From positions 133,743 through 197,742 of the forward strand of contig NZ_JAWXVZ010000010.1 in the NCBI RefSeq assembly GCF_033843645.1: a DNA stretch of 64,000 bases, read 5' to 3'. Source of the stretch: Pseudovibrio zosterae. Its GTDB lineage: Bacteria; Pseudomonadota; Alphaproteobacteria; Rhizobiales; Stappiaceae. Shown here in pieces: positions 7,244-15,920 of the stretch (positions within the stretch are counted from its first letter, which is position 1; each line of letters opens with the position of its first letter). The position numbers and the translations under genes are program-made. The notes below the pieces were generated by a model. It was not told the origin of the DNA. It was given only the letters and a program-made list of their open reading frames with translations, and ran no database searches.

Positions 7244-8428
7244 ATGAGCAATCCAGATGATGTCGTAATCGTAAGTGCAACCCGCACCCCGGTCGGGTCT
7301 TTCAATGGATCCTTCGCCAATGTGCCAGCACACGATCTCGGCGCTGCAGTAATTAAGTCCGCCTTGGAACGCGCCCAGGTTTCTCCTGAGGATGTTGATG
7401 AAGTGATCTTCGGTCAGGTGCTCACCGCCGGCCAGGGTCAGAACCCAGCCCGTCAGGCTGCAATCAATGCTGGCCTGCCAGACACTTCCACCGCGCTTGT
7501 TGTGAACCAGGTTTGCGGCTCCGGTCTTCGCACCGTTGCCATGGGCATGCAGCAGATCCAGTCCGGTGATGCTTCCATCGTTATTGCAGGCGGTCAGGAA
7601 AACATGTCCCTGTCTCCACACTGCCAGCACCTGCGCTCCGGCGTAAAGATGGGCGATTACAAGATGATCGACAGCATGATCAAGGACGGCCTCTGGGATG
7701 CCTTCAACGGCTACCACATGGGGCAGACCGCTGAGAATGTTGCCGAAAAATTCCAGATCAACCGTGAGCAGCAGGACGAGTTCGCAGTCAAATCACAGAA
7801 CAAGGCCGAGGCTGCTCAAAAGGCTGGCAAGTTCAAGGAAGAGATCACCCCTGTCACGGTGAAGGAGCGCAAAGGCGAACGCATCGTTGAGGATGACGAA
7901 TACATCCGTCACGGTGCCACCATGGAAGCCATGCAGAAGCTTCGCCCTGCATTTGCCAAAGACGGCTCCGTCACAGCAGCCAACGCCTCCGGCATCAACG
8001 ACGGCGCTGCCGCCATTGTTCTCATGACAGCGGCTGAGGCGGAAAAGCGCGGTCTCACTCCACTGGCCCGCATCGCGTCTTGGGCAACTGCGGGTGTTGA
8101 TCCTGCCATTATGGGGACAGGCCCGATCCCAGCCTCCAAGAAGGCACTGGAGAAGGCCGGCTGGTCCGTGGAAGATCTGGACCTTGTCGAAGCCAACGAA
8201 GCGTTTGCAGCTCAGGCGTGTTCGGTAAATATTGGCCTCGGACTTGACCCTGAGAAAGTAAACGTCAACGGCGGTGCTATTGCCATCGGTCACCCAATTG
8301 GCGCATCAGGAGCAAGAATTCTTGTAACTCTTTTACATGAAATGAAAAGATCTGAAGCCAGCAAAGGACTTGCAACACTTTGCATCGGCGGCGGCATGGG
8401 TGTCGCAATGTGCGTAGAACGCATCTAA
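7244..8428 (+). CDS. phaA: Acetyl-CoA C-acetyltransferase (beta-ketothiolase)
   Basis: Condenses two acetyl-CoA into acetoacetyl-CoA, the first step of polyhydroxybutyrate synthesis. The 394-aa thiolase has all active-site motifs: the nucleophilic Cys in VVNQVCGSGLR near residue 88, NEAFAAQ near 315, GHPIGASGAR near 348 and the second catalytic Cys in CIGGGMGVAM near 378. ATG 7244 matches the start of conserved sequence; ATG 7232 four codons upstream is also possible. phaB follows 112 bases later, and phaR is divergent. No phaC synthase lies in this window. Confidence 0.93.
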   Translation: MSNPDDVVIVSATRTPVGSFNGSFANVPAHDLGAAVIKSALERAQVSPEDVDEVIFGQVLTAGQGQNPARQAAINAGLPDTSTALVVNQVCGSGLRTVAMGMQQIQSGDASIVIAGGQENMSLSPHCQHLRSGVKMGDYKMIDSMIKDGLWDAFNGYHMGQTAENVAEKFQINREQQDEFAVKSQNKAEAAQKAGKFKEEITPVTVKERKGERIVEDDEYIRHGATMEAMQKLRPAFAKDGSVTAANASGINDGAAAIVLMTAAEAEKRGLTPLARIASWATAGVDPAIMGTGPIPASKKALEKAGWSVEDLDLVEANEAFAAQACSVNIGLGLDPEKVNVNGGAIAIGHPIGASGARILVTLLHEMKRSEASKGLATLCIGGGMGVAMCVERI

Positions 8429-8540
8429 GCCTCTAAAAACCCATACCATTACCTAATGGCGGAGCGCTTGACGTTCCGCCATTATGCTTTTGTACTCTAC
8501 GGTACTTAAAAAATTTCAAAGAGATGTTGAGGATGCGTTG

Positions 8541-9269
8541 ATGGGACAAGTTGCAGTGGTAACTGGCGGCACACGCGGAATAGGTGCAGCGATCTCAAAG
8601 GGCTTGCAAGAGGCGGGATACACTGTCGCAGCCACTTATGCGGGTAACGTTGAGAAGGCGGAAGCGTTCAGCGCTGAAACCGGCATCAAGGTTTACAAGT
8701 GGGATGTGTCGGACGCGTCAGCATGCGAAATTGGAATACAACAAGTAAGCGAAGAATTGGGTGATATTGAAGTCCTCGTCAACAATGCGGGCATTACCCG
8801 CGACGGGTGGTTTCATAAAATGAGTTTTGAAGAATGGTCCGCGGTTATCCGCACAAACCTCGATTCCATGTTTACCATGACAAAGCCAGTGATCGAGGGA
8901 ATGCGGGCCCGGGGCTCCGGTCGCGTCATAAACATCTCCTCCATCAACGGGCAGAAGGGCCAACTCGGCCAGACCAACTATTCAGCTGCAAAAGCAGGTG
9001 TCATTGGCTTCACCAAGGCCCTCGCACAGGAGACTGCCCGAAAAGGCATTACCGTCAACTGCATTTGTCCCGGTTACATTGATACCGACATGGTAGCTGC
9101 AGTGCCGGAAAAGGTACTGGAGGGCATTATCGGCCAGATCCCGGTCGGCCGCCTTGGCAAGGCTGAAGAGATCGCAGGTCTCGTGCGCTACCTCTCTTCA
9201 CCGGAAGCCGCTTTTATGACAGGCGCAGTGCTCACCATCAACGGTGCTCAGTACATTGCGAATGGCTAA
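8541..9269 (+). CDS. phaB: Acetoacetyl-CoA reductase
   Basis: NADPH-dependent short-chain dehydrogenase of 242 aa that reduces acetoacetyl-CoA to (R)-3-hydroxybutyryl-CoA for polyhydroxybutyrate. The cofactor site TGGTRGIG lies at about 9-16, NNAG near 83, and the catalytic Y-x3-K is in TNYSAAKAG near 147. ATG 8541 follows TTGAGGA by seven bases and opens directly on the Rossmann fold; the longer frame from 8484 adds non-conserved residues. It follows phaA and ends before a strong terminator. Confidence 0.92.
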   Translation: MGQVAVVTGGTRGIGAAISKGLQEAGYTVAATYAGNVEKAEAFSAETGIKVYKWDVSDASACEIGIQQVSEELGDIEVLVNNAGITRDGWFHKMSFEEWSAVIRTNLDSMFTMTKPVIEGMRARGSGRVINISSINGQKGQLGQTNYSAAKAGVIGFTKALAQETARKGITVNCICPGYIDTDMVAAVPEKVLEGIIGQIPVGRLGKAEEIAGLVRYLSSPEAAFMTGAVLTINGAQYIANG

Positions 9270-9294
9270 AGGCTTGAACTGATGAAATGCAAAA

Positions 9295-9327
9295 AGCCGC
9301 CCTCGCTATGCCGGGCGGCTTTTTTTT
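9295..9327 (+). terminator. Terminator of phaA-phaB
   Basis: AGCCGCCC (9295-9302) pairs perfectly with GGGCGGCT (9313-9320), and the T-tract runs to 9327. Confidence 0.85.
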
Positions 9328-9376
9328 CACTTGCGATGCCCTGAAACAGGGTTTGCAAGGCATCAATCCAAAAAAG

Positions 9377-9409
9377 AAAAGACCGCCCAAATGGACGGCC
9401 TCGTCTTTT
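9377..9409 (-). terminator. Possible terminator of rpmF
   Basis: AAAAGAC (9377-9383) and GTCTTTT (9403-9409) form the outer stem, with a weak inner CCG/CGG pairing, 30 bases past the rpmF stop. Read on the minus strand it ends in TTTTCTTTTTT. Confidence 0.45.
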
Positions 9410-9439
9410 ATAAGTCAGTCGCGTTCTTCGCGTTCAGCC

Positions 9440-9625
9440 TTAGACGTCGTCTTTTGGCTGAAGGATCTGACGACCCCGGTACATGCCGGTCTTGAGGTCG
9501 ACATGGTGCGGACGACGCAGTTCGCCCGAATCCTTATCTTCCACGTAAGTCGGCTGGTTCAGGGCGTCCGCAGAACGGCGAAAGCCGCGCTTCATGCGCG
9601 AAACTTTTCTCTTAGGAACTGCCAT
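9440..9625 (-). CDS. rpmF: 50S ribosomal protein L32
   Basis: A 61-aa basic ribosomal protein starting MAVPKRKVSRMKRGFRRSAD, the typical L32 N-terminus. The start at 9625 is preceded by AGAGAGAG; a longer frame adds seven residues that are not L32-like. No zinc-binding cysteines are present, so it is of the cysteine-free type. It lies downstream of mtgA on the same strand, 137 bases away, with its own leader. Confidence 0.95.
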   Translation of the reverse strand: MAVPKRKVSRMKRGFRRSADALNQPTYVEDKDSGELRRPHHVDLKTGMYRGRQILQPKDDV

Positions 9626-9762
9626 CGTAGCTCTCTCTTTCGTCAATACTCACGCGCCGGGCGCGTAGCCTCAACGTGCGAAAACACAAAAGTGTCAGAA
9701 TGGCGGGGGTTATACAGGCTAATTCACCGTAACGCCAGTGCCTTTGAGAAATAAATTTCACA

Positions 9763-10479
9763 TCACTGCCGTTCGGCGGACGTGCAAGCAAGAACGTCCC
9801 CGGCCACCTTCATTCGCTGCTGATTTACACTGGCAAGTCTGCGATGTCCAGCATTAGGTTTCGCTGGGTTTCTAAGGATAGGGTTTGGCAGGGTTGTGGC
9901 CATTAAAGCGGCCTGTTGCCTGCTTAAATCCTTCGCTGACACCCCAAAATAGTGCTGCGCGGCGGCCTCAGCGCCGAAGATTCCTTCACCCCATTCCACA
10001 GTATTCAGATAAACTTCGAGCAACCGACGCTTGGTAAGCATGGAATCGAGCATGATTGCCAGCGGCGCTTCCACCGCTTTGCGCAGATAACTTCTGCTGT
10101 TCCAAAGAAAAAGGTTTTTTGCCAGCTGCATTGGAATGGTGCTGGCCCCTCTGGCCCGCTCCCCTTCAAGAAGCGATTCGACCTGAGTCTGCATCGCCGC
10201 CCAGTCCACGCCGCCATGCTCGCAATACAAACTGTCTTCCGAAATCACCACGCCGCGTTGCAGATGTACCGAGATCTCCTCGAGCGGAACAAAATCCCTC
10301 TCCACGGATTGCAACGTCACATAGCGCCCAAGCATCAAGGTTGAGACGGGCGGCACCACTGAATAGACGACCGTCAACACAACCGGCGTCACCAACAGGA
10401 TCGCCAGCACCTTTAGCAAAAACCGCTTGATGCGCCCCTTCTTGCGGCGGGACCGGCTGCCCGAGCGTGTCAGTGTCAC
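9763..10479 (-). CDS. mtgA: Monofunctional biosynthetic peptidoglycan transglycosylase
   Basis: A GT51 glycosyltransferase that polymerises lipid II glycan chains at the inner membrane. The 238-aa protein has a basic N-terminus, one membrane anchor (about 19-42), the catalytic-glutamate motif in VVISEDSLYCEHGGVDW (about 78-94), GASTIPMQLAKNLFLW (about 111-126, related to GGSTISQQ) and KRRLLEVYLNTVEWGEGIFG. Its first four bases overlap the end of oxyR (10476-10479), so the two genes are translationally coupled, an unexpected pairing of an oxidant sensor with a cell-wall enzyme. Confidence 0.9.
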   Translation of the reverse strand: MTLTRSGSRSRRKKGRIKRFLLKVLAILLVTPVVLTVVYSVVPPVSTLMLGRYVTLQSVERDFVPLEEISVHLQRGVVISEDSLYCEHGGVDWAAMQTQVESLLEGERARGASTIPMQLAKNLFLWNSRSYLRKAVEAPLAIMLDSMLTKRRLLEVYLNTVEWGEGIFGAEAAAQHYFGVSAKDLSRQQAALMATTLPNPILRNPAKPNAGHRRLASVNQQRMKVAGDVLACTSAERQ

Positions 10480-11399
10480 ATTACCTCCTCGGCACTCAGC
10501 GGTTCCCCGCTCAAAAACTCCTCTACAGCCCGCCCCAAAACACGGGCATTCTTGTCAAAGGCCGACTTCTTGCGCCAGATCAGACCAATGTCCCGATAGG
10601 CTGTTTCATTGTTCAACCGAACCAACTTCAAATTGGTTCCCAATGTAACCCCTGCTTTTGCAGCCAAAGACGGCACCAATGTGAGACCAAGCCCATTGTC
10701 AATCATCTGGATCAAGGTCGTCATGGATGTTGCCTGGAAGTCCTCTCCGCCAACACTCAAACGCCCGCCAGTTGCTGCAAGTGCGTGGTCGCGCAAACAG
10801 TGTCCGTCTTCCAGCAGCAGCAACGTGTCATTCATAATCGAATCAACATCAATCACAGCAGCATTCGCCAGTCGATGCGCACCCGGCACAGCCAAAATCA
10901 GCTCATCCCGGCCCACAACCATCTGCTCAAATCCCTCCGCATTGTAGGGAAAGGCAATTAACGCAGCATCAACTCGCCCTTCTCGAAGAGCAGAGATCAG
11001 GTTGCGGGTGAGGTCCTCACGCAAAAACAGCTTTAATCTGGGATACCGACCGCGCAGCGCTGGCAGAAAACGCGGCAACAAAAACGGCGCAATTGAAGGA
11101 ATGACCCCCAAGCGGAAACGTCCAGTGAGCGGTTCCTGATCAGACTGCACACCGTGCACGAGGTCTTCTGCATCGCGCAAAAGCTCAGTTGCCCGCTGCA
11201 GCACATGCTCACCGGCTTCGGTCAAAACCAACGCGCGGCCGGAGCGGTCCACCAACTCGCAACCAAGAATGTCTTCCAGCTGCTTGATTGAAGCCGAGAG
11301 CGTTGACTGGGTAATATGACAGGCCTCTGCCGCCTTGGAAAAGGACAGGTGATCCGCCAGTGCTTTGAAGTATTGGAGCTGTCTAAGTGTGGGTAACAT
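10476..11399 (-). CDS. oxyR: Hydrogen-peroxide-responsive LysR regulator OxyR, without the resolving cysteine
   Basis: LysR-type regulator of 307 aa divergent from ahpC-ahpD. The N-terminal helix-turn-helix spans about 1-60 (AAEACHITQSTLSASIKQLE). The peroxide-sensing cysteine is C201 in LLLEDGHCLRDHAL, matching E. coli C199. The resolving cysteine expected nine residues later (E. coli C208) is threonine T210; I checked the codon, ACT. The only other cysteines are C27 and C47 in the DNA-binding half. Sensing may therefore go through sulfenic acid or mixed disulfides. OxyR identity rests on the GHCLRD motif and the ahpCD neighbours. Confidence 0.88.
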   Translation of the reverse strand: MLPTLRQLQYFKALADHLSFSKAAEACHITQSTLSASIKQLEDILGCELVDRSGRALVLTEAGEHVLQRATELLRDAEDLVHGVQSDQEPLTGRFRLGVIPSIAPFLLPRFLPALRGRYPRLKLFLREDLTRNLISALREGRVDAALIAFPYNAEGFEQMVVGRDELILAVPGAHRLANAAVIDVDSIMNDTLLLLEDGHCLRDHALAATGGRLSVGGEDFQATSMTTLIQMIDNGLGLTLVPSLAAKAGVTLGTNLKLVRLNNETAYRDIGLIWRKKSAFDKNARVLGRAVEEFLSGEPLSAEEVM

Positions 11400-11491
11400 G
11401 ATGCGTCAGCGTGTCACAGATTTCAGCGCCATTTCAGAATGATTCTAAAAAACGGCAGTTTTCAGCGAATTATAACAATTGCAACATGTGG

Positions 11492-11539
11492 TATCGTTTT
11501 TTCCGATAGCAATGTTCGCAATTATCGTTTTGACCGAAC
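11492..11539. promoter_or_regulatory. Tandem dyads in the oxyR-ahpC intergenic region, candidate OxyR sites
   Basis: TATCG-N7-CGATA (11492-11508) is followed 31 bp on by TATCG-N7-CGAAC (11523-11539). The same 7-base spacing and a period close to three helical turns put four half-sites on one face of the DNA, as expected for a LysR tetramer. The sites lie 109-156 bases before ahpC. Assignment to OxyR is from position. Confidence 0.5.
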
Positions 11540-11647
11540 AACAATCCTGCCCCATAAAAAACCCGTAAGCGGCGCTGTGCAGCGCAGCATAAAGGTTTCG
11601 ATAAGGCCACACCGTCATGTGGCCCACATTTCATGCAGGAGACGATC

Positions 11648-12199
11648 ATGCTCGGTATTGGCGATAAGCTTCCAGAATTCTCTGTAACCGGTGTTAAGCC
11701 AGGCTTCAACAAGCACGAAGAAAACGGCGAGTCCGCTTTCGAAACGCTCACCGAAAAGAGCTTCGACGGTAAGTGGAAGGTTATCTTCTTCTACCCAAAG
11801 GACTTCACATTCGTTTGTCCAACTGAAATCGCAGAGTTTGCGCGTCTGGCTTCCGAGTTTGAAGACCGTGACGCAGTTGTTCTCGGCGGCTCCACCGACA
11901 ACGAATTCGTGAAGCTGGCATGGCGTCGCGATCACCCAGATCTGGACAAGCTCCCAATCTGGTCTTTCGCAGACACCAATGGTTCCCTCGTTGATGGTCT
12001 TGGCGTTCGCGCGCCAGAAGGCGTTGCATACCGCTACACCTTCATCGTCGACAACGAAAACACCATCCAGCACGTTTACGCGACCAACCTCAACGTTGGC
12101 CGTAACCCGAAGGACACCCTGCGCGTTCTCGACGCTCTGCAGACCGACGAACTTTGCGCATGTAACCGTGAAGTTGGCGGCGACGTTCTCGCAGCCTAA
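11648..12199 (+). CDS. ahpC: Peroxiredoxin AhpC, AhpD-dependent type
   Basis: A 2-Cys peroxiredoxin of 183 aa that reduces H2O2 and organic peroxides. The peroxidatic cysteine is C57 in DFTFVCPTE. The C-terminal LCACN pair (C170, C172) is the arrangement seen in mycobacterial AhpC, which is reduced by AhpD rather than by AhpF, consistent with ahpD 92 bases downstream. AGGAG lies six bases before ATG 11648; the frame can be opened at 11633, but without a spaced RBS. The divergent oxyR and the tandem dyads upstream suggest peroxide induction. Confidence 0.93.
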   Translation: MLGIGDKLPEFSVTGVKPGFNKHEENGESAFETLTEKSFDGKWKVIFFYPKDFTFVCPTEIAEFARLASEFEDRDAVVLGGSTDNEFVKLAWRRDHPDLDKLPIWSFADTNGSLVDGLGVRAPEGVAYRYTFIVDNENTIQHVYATNLNVGRNPKDTLRVLDALQTDELCACNREVGGDVLAA

Positions 12200-12291
12200 G
12201 CCGCGACACCCTGCATTTGAAGAGTGAGCCGGTTCATCCGGCTCCTCTGCCCCCGCCCTATTTGTTCCCAGAACATTGCTGAGTAAAATCC

Positions 12292-12813
12292 ATGTCCATT
12301 GATAGCCTGAAATCCGCTCTTGGTGACTTCGCCAAGGACGTTCGTCTGAACCTTGGCACGATGGCTTCTGATGAAAGCCTGACCGCACAGCAGAAGTACG
12401 GCCTGTTCGTCGCGTGTGGCATTGCTTCCCGCAACAAGACCGTTAAGGACGCCATGATCGCTGAAGCAACGCCGCATCTTTCTGCAGAAGCGCTTTCAGC
12501 CGCCAAGGCAGCAGCCAGCATCATGGGCATGAACAACGTTTACTATCGGTTTGTTCACCTGTCCTCCAACGAACAGTATGGCACCATGCCTGCAAAGCTG
12601 CGCATGAACGTGATTGGCAAGCCCGGCGTTGACAAGGCAGACTTCGAACTTTGGTCCCTCGCCGTTTCCGCCATCAACGGCTGCGGCATGTGCATCGACA
12701 GCCACGAAGCTGTTCTGCGCAAAGAAGGCATGACCTCCGAAATGATCCAGACCGCCGTGCGTTACGCGTCGATCATTCAGTCGGCCGCAATTGCGCTGGA
12801 AGCCTCTGAGTAA
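12292..12813 (+). CDS. ahpD: Alkyl hydroperoxidase AhpD
   Basis: A 173-aa carboxymuconolactone-decarboxylase-like protein that reduces AhpC, itself recharged by lipoylated carriers in the mycobacterial system. The redox motif is NGCGMCIDSHEAVL (about 126-139): C-x2-C followed by the conserved His. Length fits the family. It follows ahpC in the same orientation and ends before a terminator. Confidence 0.92.
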   Translation: MSIDSLKSALGDFAKDVRLNLGTMASDESLTAQQKYGLFVACGIASRNKTVKDAMIAEATPHLSAEALSAAKAAASIMGMNNVYYRFVHLSSNEQYGTMPAKLRMNVIGKPGVDKADFELWSLAVSAINGCGMCIDSHEAVLRKEGMTSEMIQTAVRYASIIQSAAIALEASE

Positions 12814-12840
12814 CGCGGCTCACACATTCCTCCCCTTGAA

Positions 12841-12870
12841 AGCCCGAGGTGCGCCCGCATCTCGGGTTTT
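12841..12870. terminator. Terminator of ahpC-ahpD
   Basis: CCCGAG (12843-12848) pairs with CTCGGG (12861-12866), then TTTTCTT. It also lies just past the convergent cfa stop. Confidence 0.7.
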
Positions 12871-12875
12871 CTTGT

Positions 12876-14123
12876 TCAAGCGCGTTGAAACCAAGTGTCG
12901 TGCCCTGCCGCCGCCTGCAGTTTGCGCTCATTGTCGCCGATGAAGTCGCGAAGCAGCGGCACCGCGTCCCGCTCACGTGACACGATAAGCTGGAACACCA
13001 TTGTGCTCCCTTCCAGAAAGCCCATCTCGCATGCGCTCAGATAGAGCTGCCACATTCGGCAGAAGCGTTCATCGTAAAGCGCTTTAGCCTTGTCCCAATT
13101 GGCCTCAAACCGAAGCCGCCACGCTCTGAGTGTATAATAGTAATGCAGGCGCAGAATTTCGGCATCGCACACCCACAAACGCTGCCGTTCCGTTGCTGCA
13201 AAAACCTCAGAGAGGGATGGCACATACCCGCCCGGGAAGATGTACTTGGTCAAGAACGGGCCTGTCGTGCCCGGTGGCGTGTAGCGTCCGATGGAATGGA
13301 TGACGCCAAAGCCTTTGGGGCTCAGGCATTCCTTCACCTTGGCGAAGTAGGCATCAAAATTGCCAATGCCCACGTGCTCCATCATGCCGACCGAGATAAC
13401 CCGGTCATACTCCCCGGAAAACTCATTGTAGTCCTTGCAGATGAACTCGACATTGTTTTGCAAACGAAGCGCCTCAACGCGCTTTTCGGCAATCCGGATC
13501 TGCTCAGGTGACACGTTCAGCGATGTTACGTCAGCCCCCGCCTGCGCCATGCGGATCGCCAACGACCCCCAGCCACCGCCAATTTCCAGAACGCGCATAC
13601 CGGGTTTCAGGTCGAGCTTGGCGATCAGATGGTCCAACTTGGCAGCCTGCGCCTGCTCAAGTGTATCCTCCGGTGTTCTGTAATAAGCACATGAGTAATT
13701 CAGCCCGTCATCAAGAAACAGCCGGTAGAGATCCGTGTTCAGGTCATAGTGGTGGCGCACCTGCGCCTTGTTTCGCGAAAGATCAAGGCGCTGCTTTCTA
13801 CGCGCATGACCATCTTTGAAAGACCAAACAACTTTCTGCAGGGCAGTCGCGTTAAACGGGCCGCGATTGACCGTGAACACGCTGATCAGATCGTTGACGT
13901 GAGTGCCTTCCTCCAAAGTCAAACGCCCATCCATGTAGGCTTCTGCACCCACAAGCTCCGGATCCCACAACATCTTTAGGGGTAGCCACCTATCATGAAA
14001 GCGTATCACTGCCTTTGGGCCGGGCGCGCGCGCGCCAAGCTCATGGCGTACATTTTCTGCGTCAATGATGATAAGCTGGCCCTTCTCAAGGAAGGGCTCC
14101 AGCATTCTGGCAAGAGCTCGCAT
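12876..14123 (-). CDS. cfa: Cyclopropane-fatty-acyl-phospholipid synthase
   Basis: SAM-dependent methyltransferase that converts unsaturated phospholipid acyl chains to cyclopropane rings, at the membrane surface. The 415-aa protein has the N-terminal lipid-binding domain and a Rossmann methyltransferase domain with VLEIGGGWGS (about 181-190); FICKDYNEFSGEYDRVISVGMMEHVG follows as two adjoining motifs, then the SIGRYTPPG loop. I chose ATG 14123 because GGAAGGAAG precedes it and the fold begins there; the frame stays open 60 codons upstream, overlapping ispA, without conserved sequence. It ends convergent with ahpD. Confidence 0.88.
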   Translation of the reverse strand: MRALARMLEPFLEKGQLIIIDAENVRHELGARAPGPKAVIRFHDRWLPLKMLWDPELVGAEAYMDGRLTLEEGTHVNDLISVFTVNRGPFNATALQKVVWSFKDGHARRKQRLDLSRNKAQVRHHYDLNTDLYRLFLDDGLNYSCAYYRTPEDTLEQAQAAKLDHLIAKLDLKPGMRVLEIGGGWGSLAIRMAQAGADVTSLNVSPEQIRIAEKRVEALRLQNNVEFICKDYNEFSGEYDRVISVGMMEHVGIGNFDAYFAKVKECLSPKGFGVIHSIGRYTPPGTTGPFLTKYIFPGGYVPSLSEVFAATERQRLWVCDAEILRLHYYYTLRAWRLRFEANWDKAKALYDERFCRMWQLYLSACEMGFLEGSTMVFQLIVSRERDAVPLLRDFIGDNERKLQAAAGHDTWFQRA

Positions 14124-14335
14124 TTCTTCCTTCCAAAGCAATCCACACTCAAGAGTATTGTAACGGAGAAATTTCGCAACTCTCCTAACGGAAGCCCTCG
14201 CATTTTTCGTAGCTGCTGCTTCTATCACCCTCAAAAAATTGGAGCCCCTCTCGCGCCATGGGCTTGACGCGGCTTGGCATTCAGGCGACAGCAGTGCAAC
14301 CAATCAGGCACACTACCTTTTTCGGGAGAGACTTC

Positions 14336-15241
14336 GTGAGCGACGCGGCCCGCACCTTACTCGCCAGTTCTGCAGCGCGTGTGGAACAAACCTTGACCAA
14401 CGCCCTAGCCTTGCAGCCAGAGCCGCAGGAAGTCGCCCGCCCAAGTCGTCTCATTGAAGCCATGAAGTATGCCGCCCTTGCAGGAGGCAAGCGCTTGCGC
14501 CCCGCCTTGATGGTGGAAGCGGCCAAGATGCTGGGCCGCGAGGATGACGGCGTCCTCACAGCTGCGGCGGCGCTGGAGTGCATTCATTGCTACTCCCTGG
14601 CGCACGATGACCTTCCCGCCATGGATGATGATGATCTGCGCCGCGGCCAACCCACCACGCACATCGCCTTTGATGAGGCCACCGCTATCTTGGCCGGTGA
14701 TGGGTTGCTGACCCTCGCATTCGATTTGATTGCCCGCCGGGAAGTCTCCGAAAGCGCCGAAGTGCGCCTTGTCCTGTCTCAGGAGCTTGCCCGCGCTTCC
14801 GGTGTCGGTGGCATGGCTGGCGGCCAGATGCTGGATCTGGAGTCCGAACACCGCGATCGTACCGAGGCCGAAATCCGGCTCCTCCAGTCCATGAAGACCG
14901 GCGCCCTGATCCGCTATGCCTGCCGCGCTGGCGCTTTGTTGACCGATGCACCGCAAGAAACCGTCGACACGCTGACCCGTTTCGGGGAAGTGATCGGCTT
15001 TGCCTTCCAGCTGGCTGATGACATTCTCGATGTTGTTGGCGATGCTGAGGTCGTCGGCAAGGCAACCGGCAAAGACGCGGAAATGGGGAAGGCCACGCTT
15101 GTCGGCCTGTTGGGAGAAAACGCTGCGCGCGCCAAGCTTGCAGACTTGATCGCAGAGGCCGATGCGCTGCTCGCTCCGTTCGGCGAACGCGGCAAGCCTC
15201 TGTCAGAGCTGGCGCACTTCGTCGCAAGCCGTACCAATTAG
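14336..15241 (+). CDS. ispA: Farnesyl diphosphate synthase-type polyprenyl synthetase
   Basis: A 301-aa all-alpha trans-prenyltransferase. The first Asp-rich motif is in DDLPAMDDDDLRRG (about 91-104) and the second in QLADDILDVVGD (about 222-233); GGKRLRPAL is near residue 46. Short-chain length (farnesyl or geranyl) is inferred from size and resemblance to IspA; exact product length cannot be read. GTG 14336 is preferred over ATG 14258 because GGGAGAG lies five bases upstream. The common neighbours xseB and dxs are absent here. Confidence 0.85.
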   Translation: MSDAARTLLASSAARVEQTLTNALALQPEPQEVARPSRLIEAMKYAALAGGKRLRPALMVEAAKMLGREDDGVLTAAAALECIHCYSLAHDDLPAMDDDDLRRGQPTTHIAFDEATAILAGDGLLTLAFDLIARREVSESAEVRLVLSQELARASGVGGMAGGQMLDLESEHRDRTEAEIRLLQSMKTGALIRYACRAGALLTDAPQETVDTLTRFGEVIGFAFQLADDILDVVGDAEVVGKATGKDAEMGKATLVGLLGENAARAKLADLIAEADALLAPFGERGKPLSELAHFVASRTN

Positions 15242-15252
15242 GACAGCGCCTG

Positions 15253-15906
15253 TCAGCTTTCGTGGAACACTTCCATCAAGAACGTGCGCGCGAGCTCAAT
15301 CCCGTGCACGTTGATGCCATGGCCAAGTCCCGGCAGGCCCTGTGCAGTCACCGGCACCTCCGCGTTTTCCATGGCTGTCTGTGCCACAGACAAGTTCCAG
15401 AACGGCACCACGTCGTCTTCCTCGCCATGCACCAGCAGAACCGGCGGCTTGCTGGCCACCTCCCGGCAGAGCGTATCCGGTGCAGGCAGCGCACCAGAAT
15501 ATGCAAGAATGCCGGAAAATGTCTTGGGGTAATGAAGCCCCACATGAAGGGCCATCATCGCGCCCTGTGAGAAACCGAAGAGCGCGACTGAGCTCGGCTC
15601 CACGCCAACGCGTGCCATTTCCTTTTCCACTGCAGAAACCAGATAAGGCGCTGCGGCCTCAGCCCCAAGGCGATACTCCTTTGGCGTCCGCTCCGTGAGC
15701 GGAAACCACTGCCGTCCTGCGGCCCAAACGTCGCAGACCTGCGGCGCTTCAATGGCCACAAACTCGCAACGCGGCAACGCTTCTGTCAGATCGTCTGCAA
15801 GCGTGATCAGATCGGATGCGTCCGCTCCATATCCATGAAGCAGCACCACCAGACTTTCAGCGGGTGTCTCCTTGGCACCGTGGCGAAGGACACCATGGCT
15901 TTCCAT
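15253..15906 (-). CDS. Phospholipase/carboxylesterase (alpha/beta hydrolase)
   Basis: A 217-aa serine esterase of the carboxylesterase/acyl-protein-thioesterase-like family. The catalytic triad is visible: Ser in GFSQGAMM (about 110-117), Asp in HGEEDDVVP (about 163-171) and His in GLGHGIN (about 195-201); the oxyanion region is LLHGYGADASD. The natural substrate is unknown. The start at 15906 follows GGGAGAGG; a longer frame is not conserved. It begins 14 bases after the alkA stop and is probably co-transcribed with it. Confidence 0.82.
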   Translation of the reverse strand: MESHGVLRHGAKETPAESLVVLLHGYGADASDLITLADDLTEALPRCEFVAIEAPQVCDVWAAGRQWFPLTERTPKEYRLGAEAAAPYLVSAVEKEMARVGVEPSSVALFGFSQGAMMALHVGLHYPKTFSGILAYSGALPAPDTLCREVASKPPVLLVHGEEDDVVPFWNLSVAQTAMENAEVPVTAQGLPGLGHGINVHGIELARTFLMEVFHES

Positions 15907-15920
15907 ATGCCTCTCCCAAA

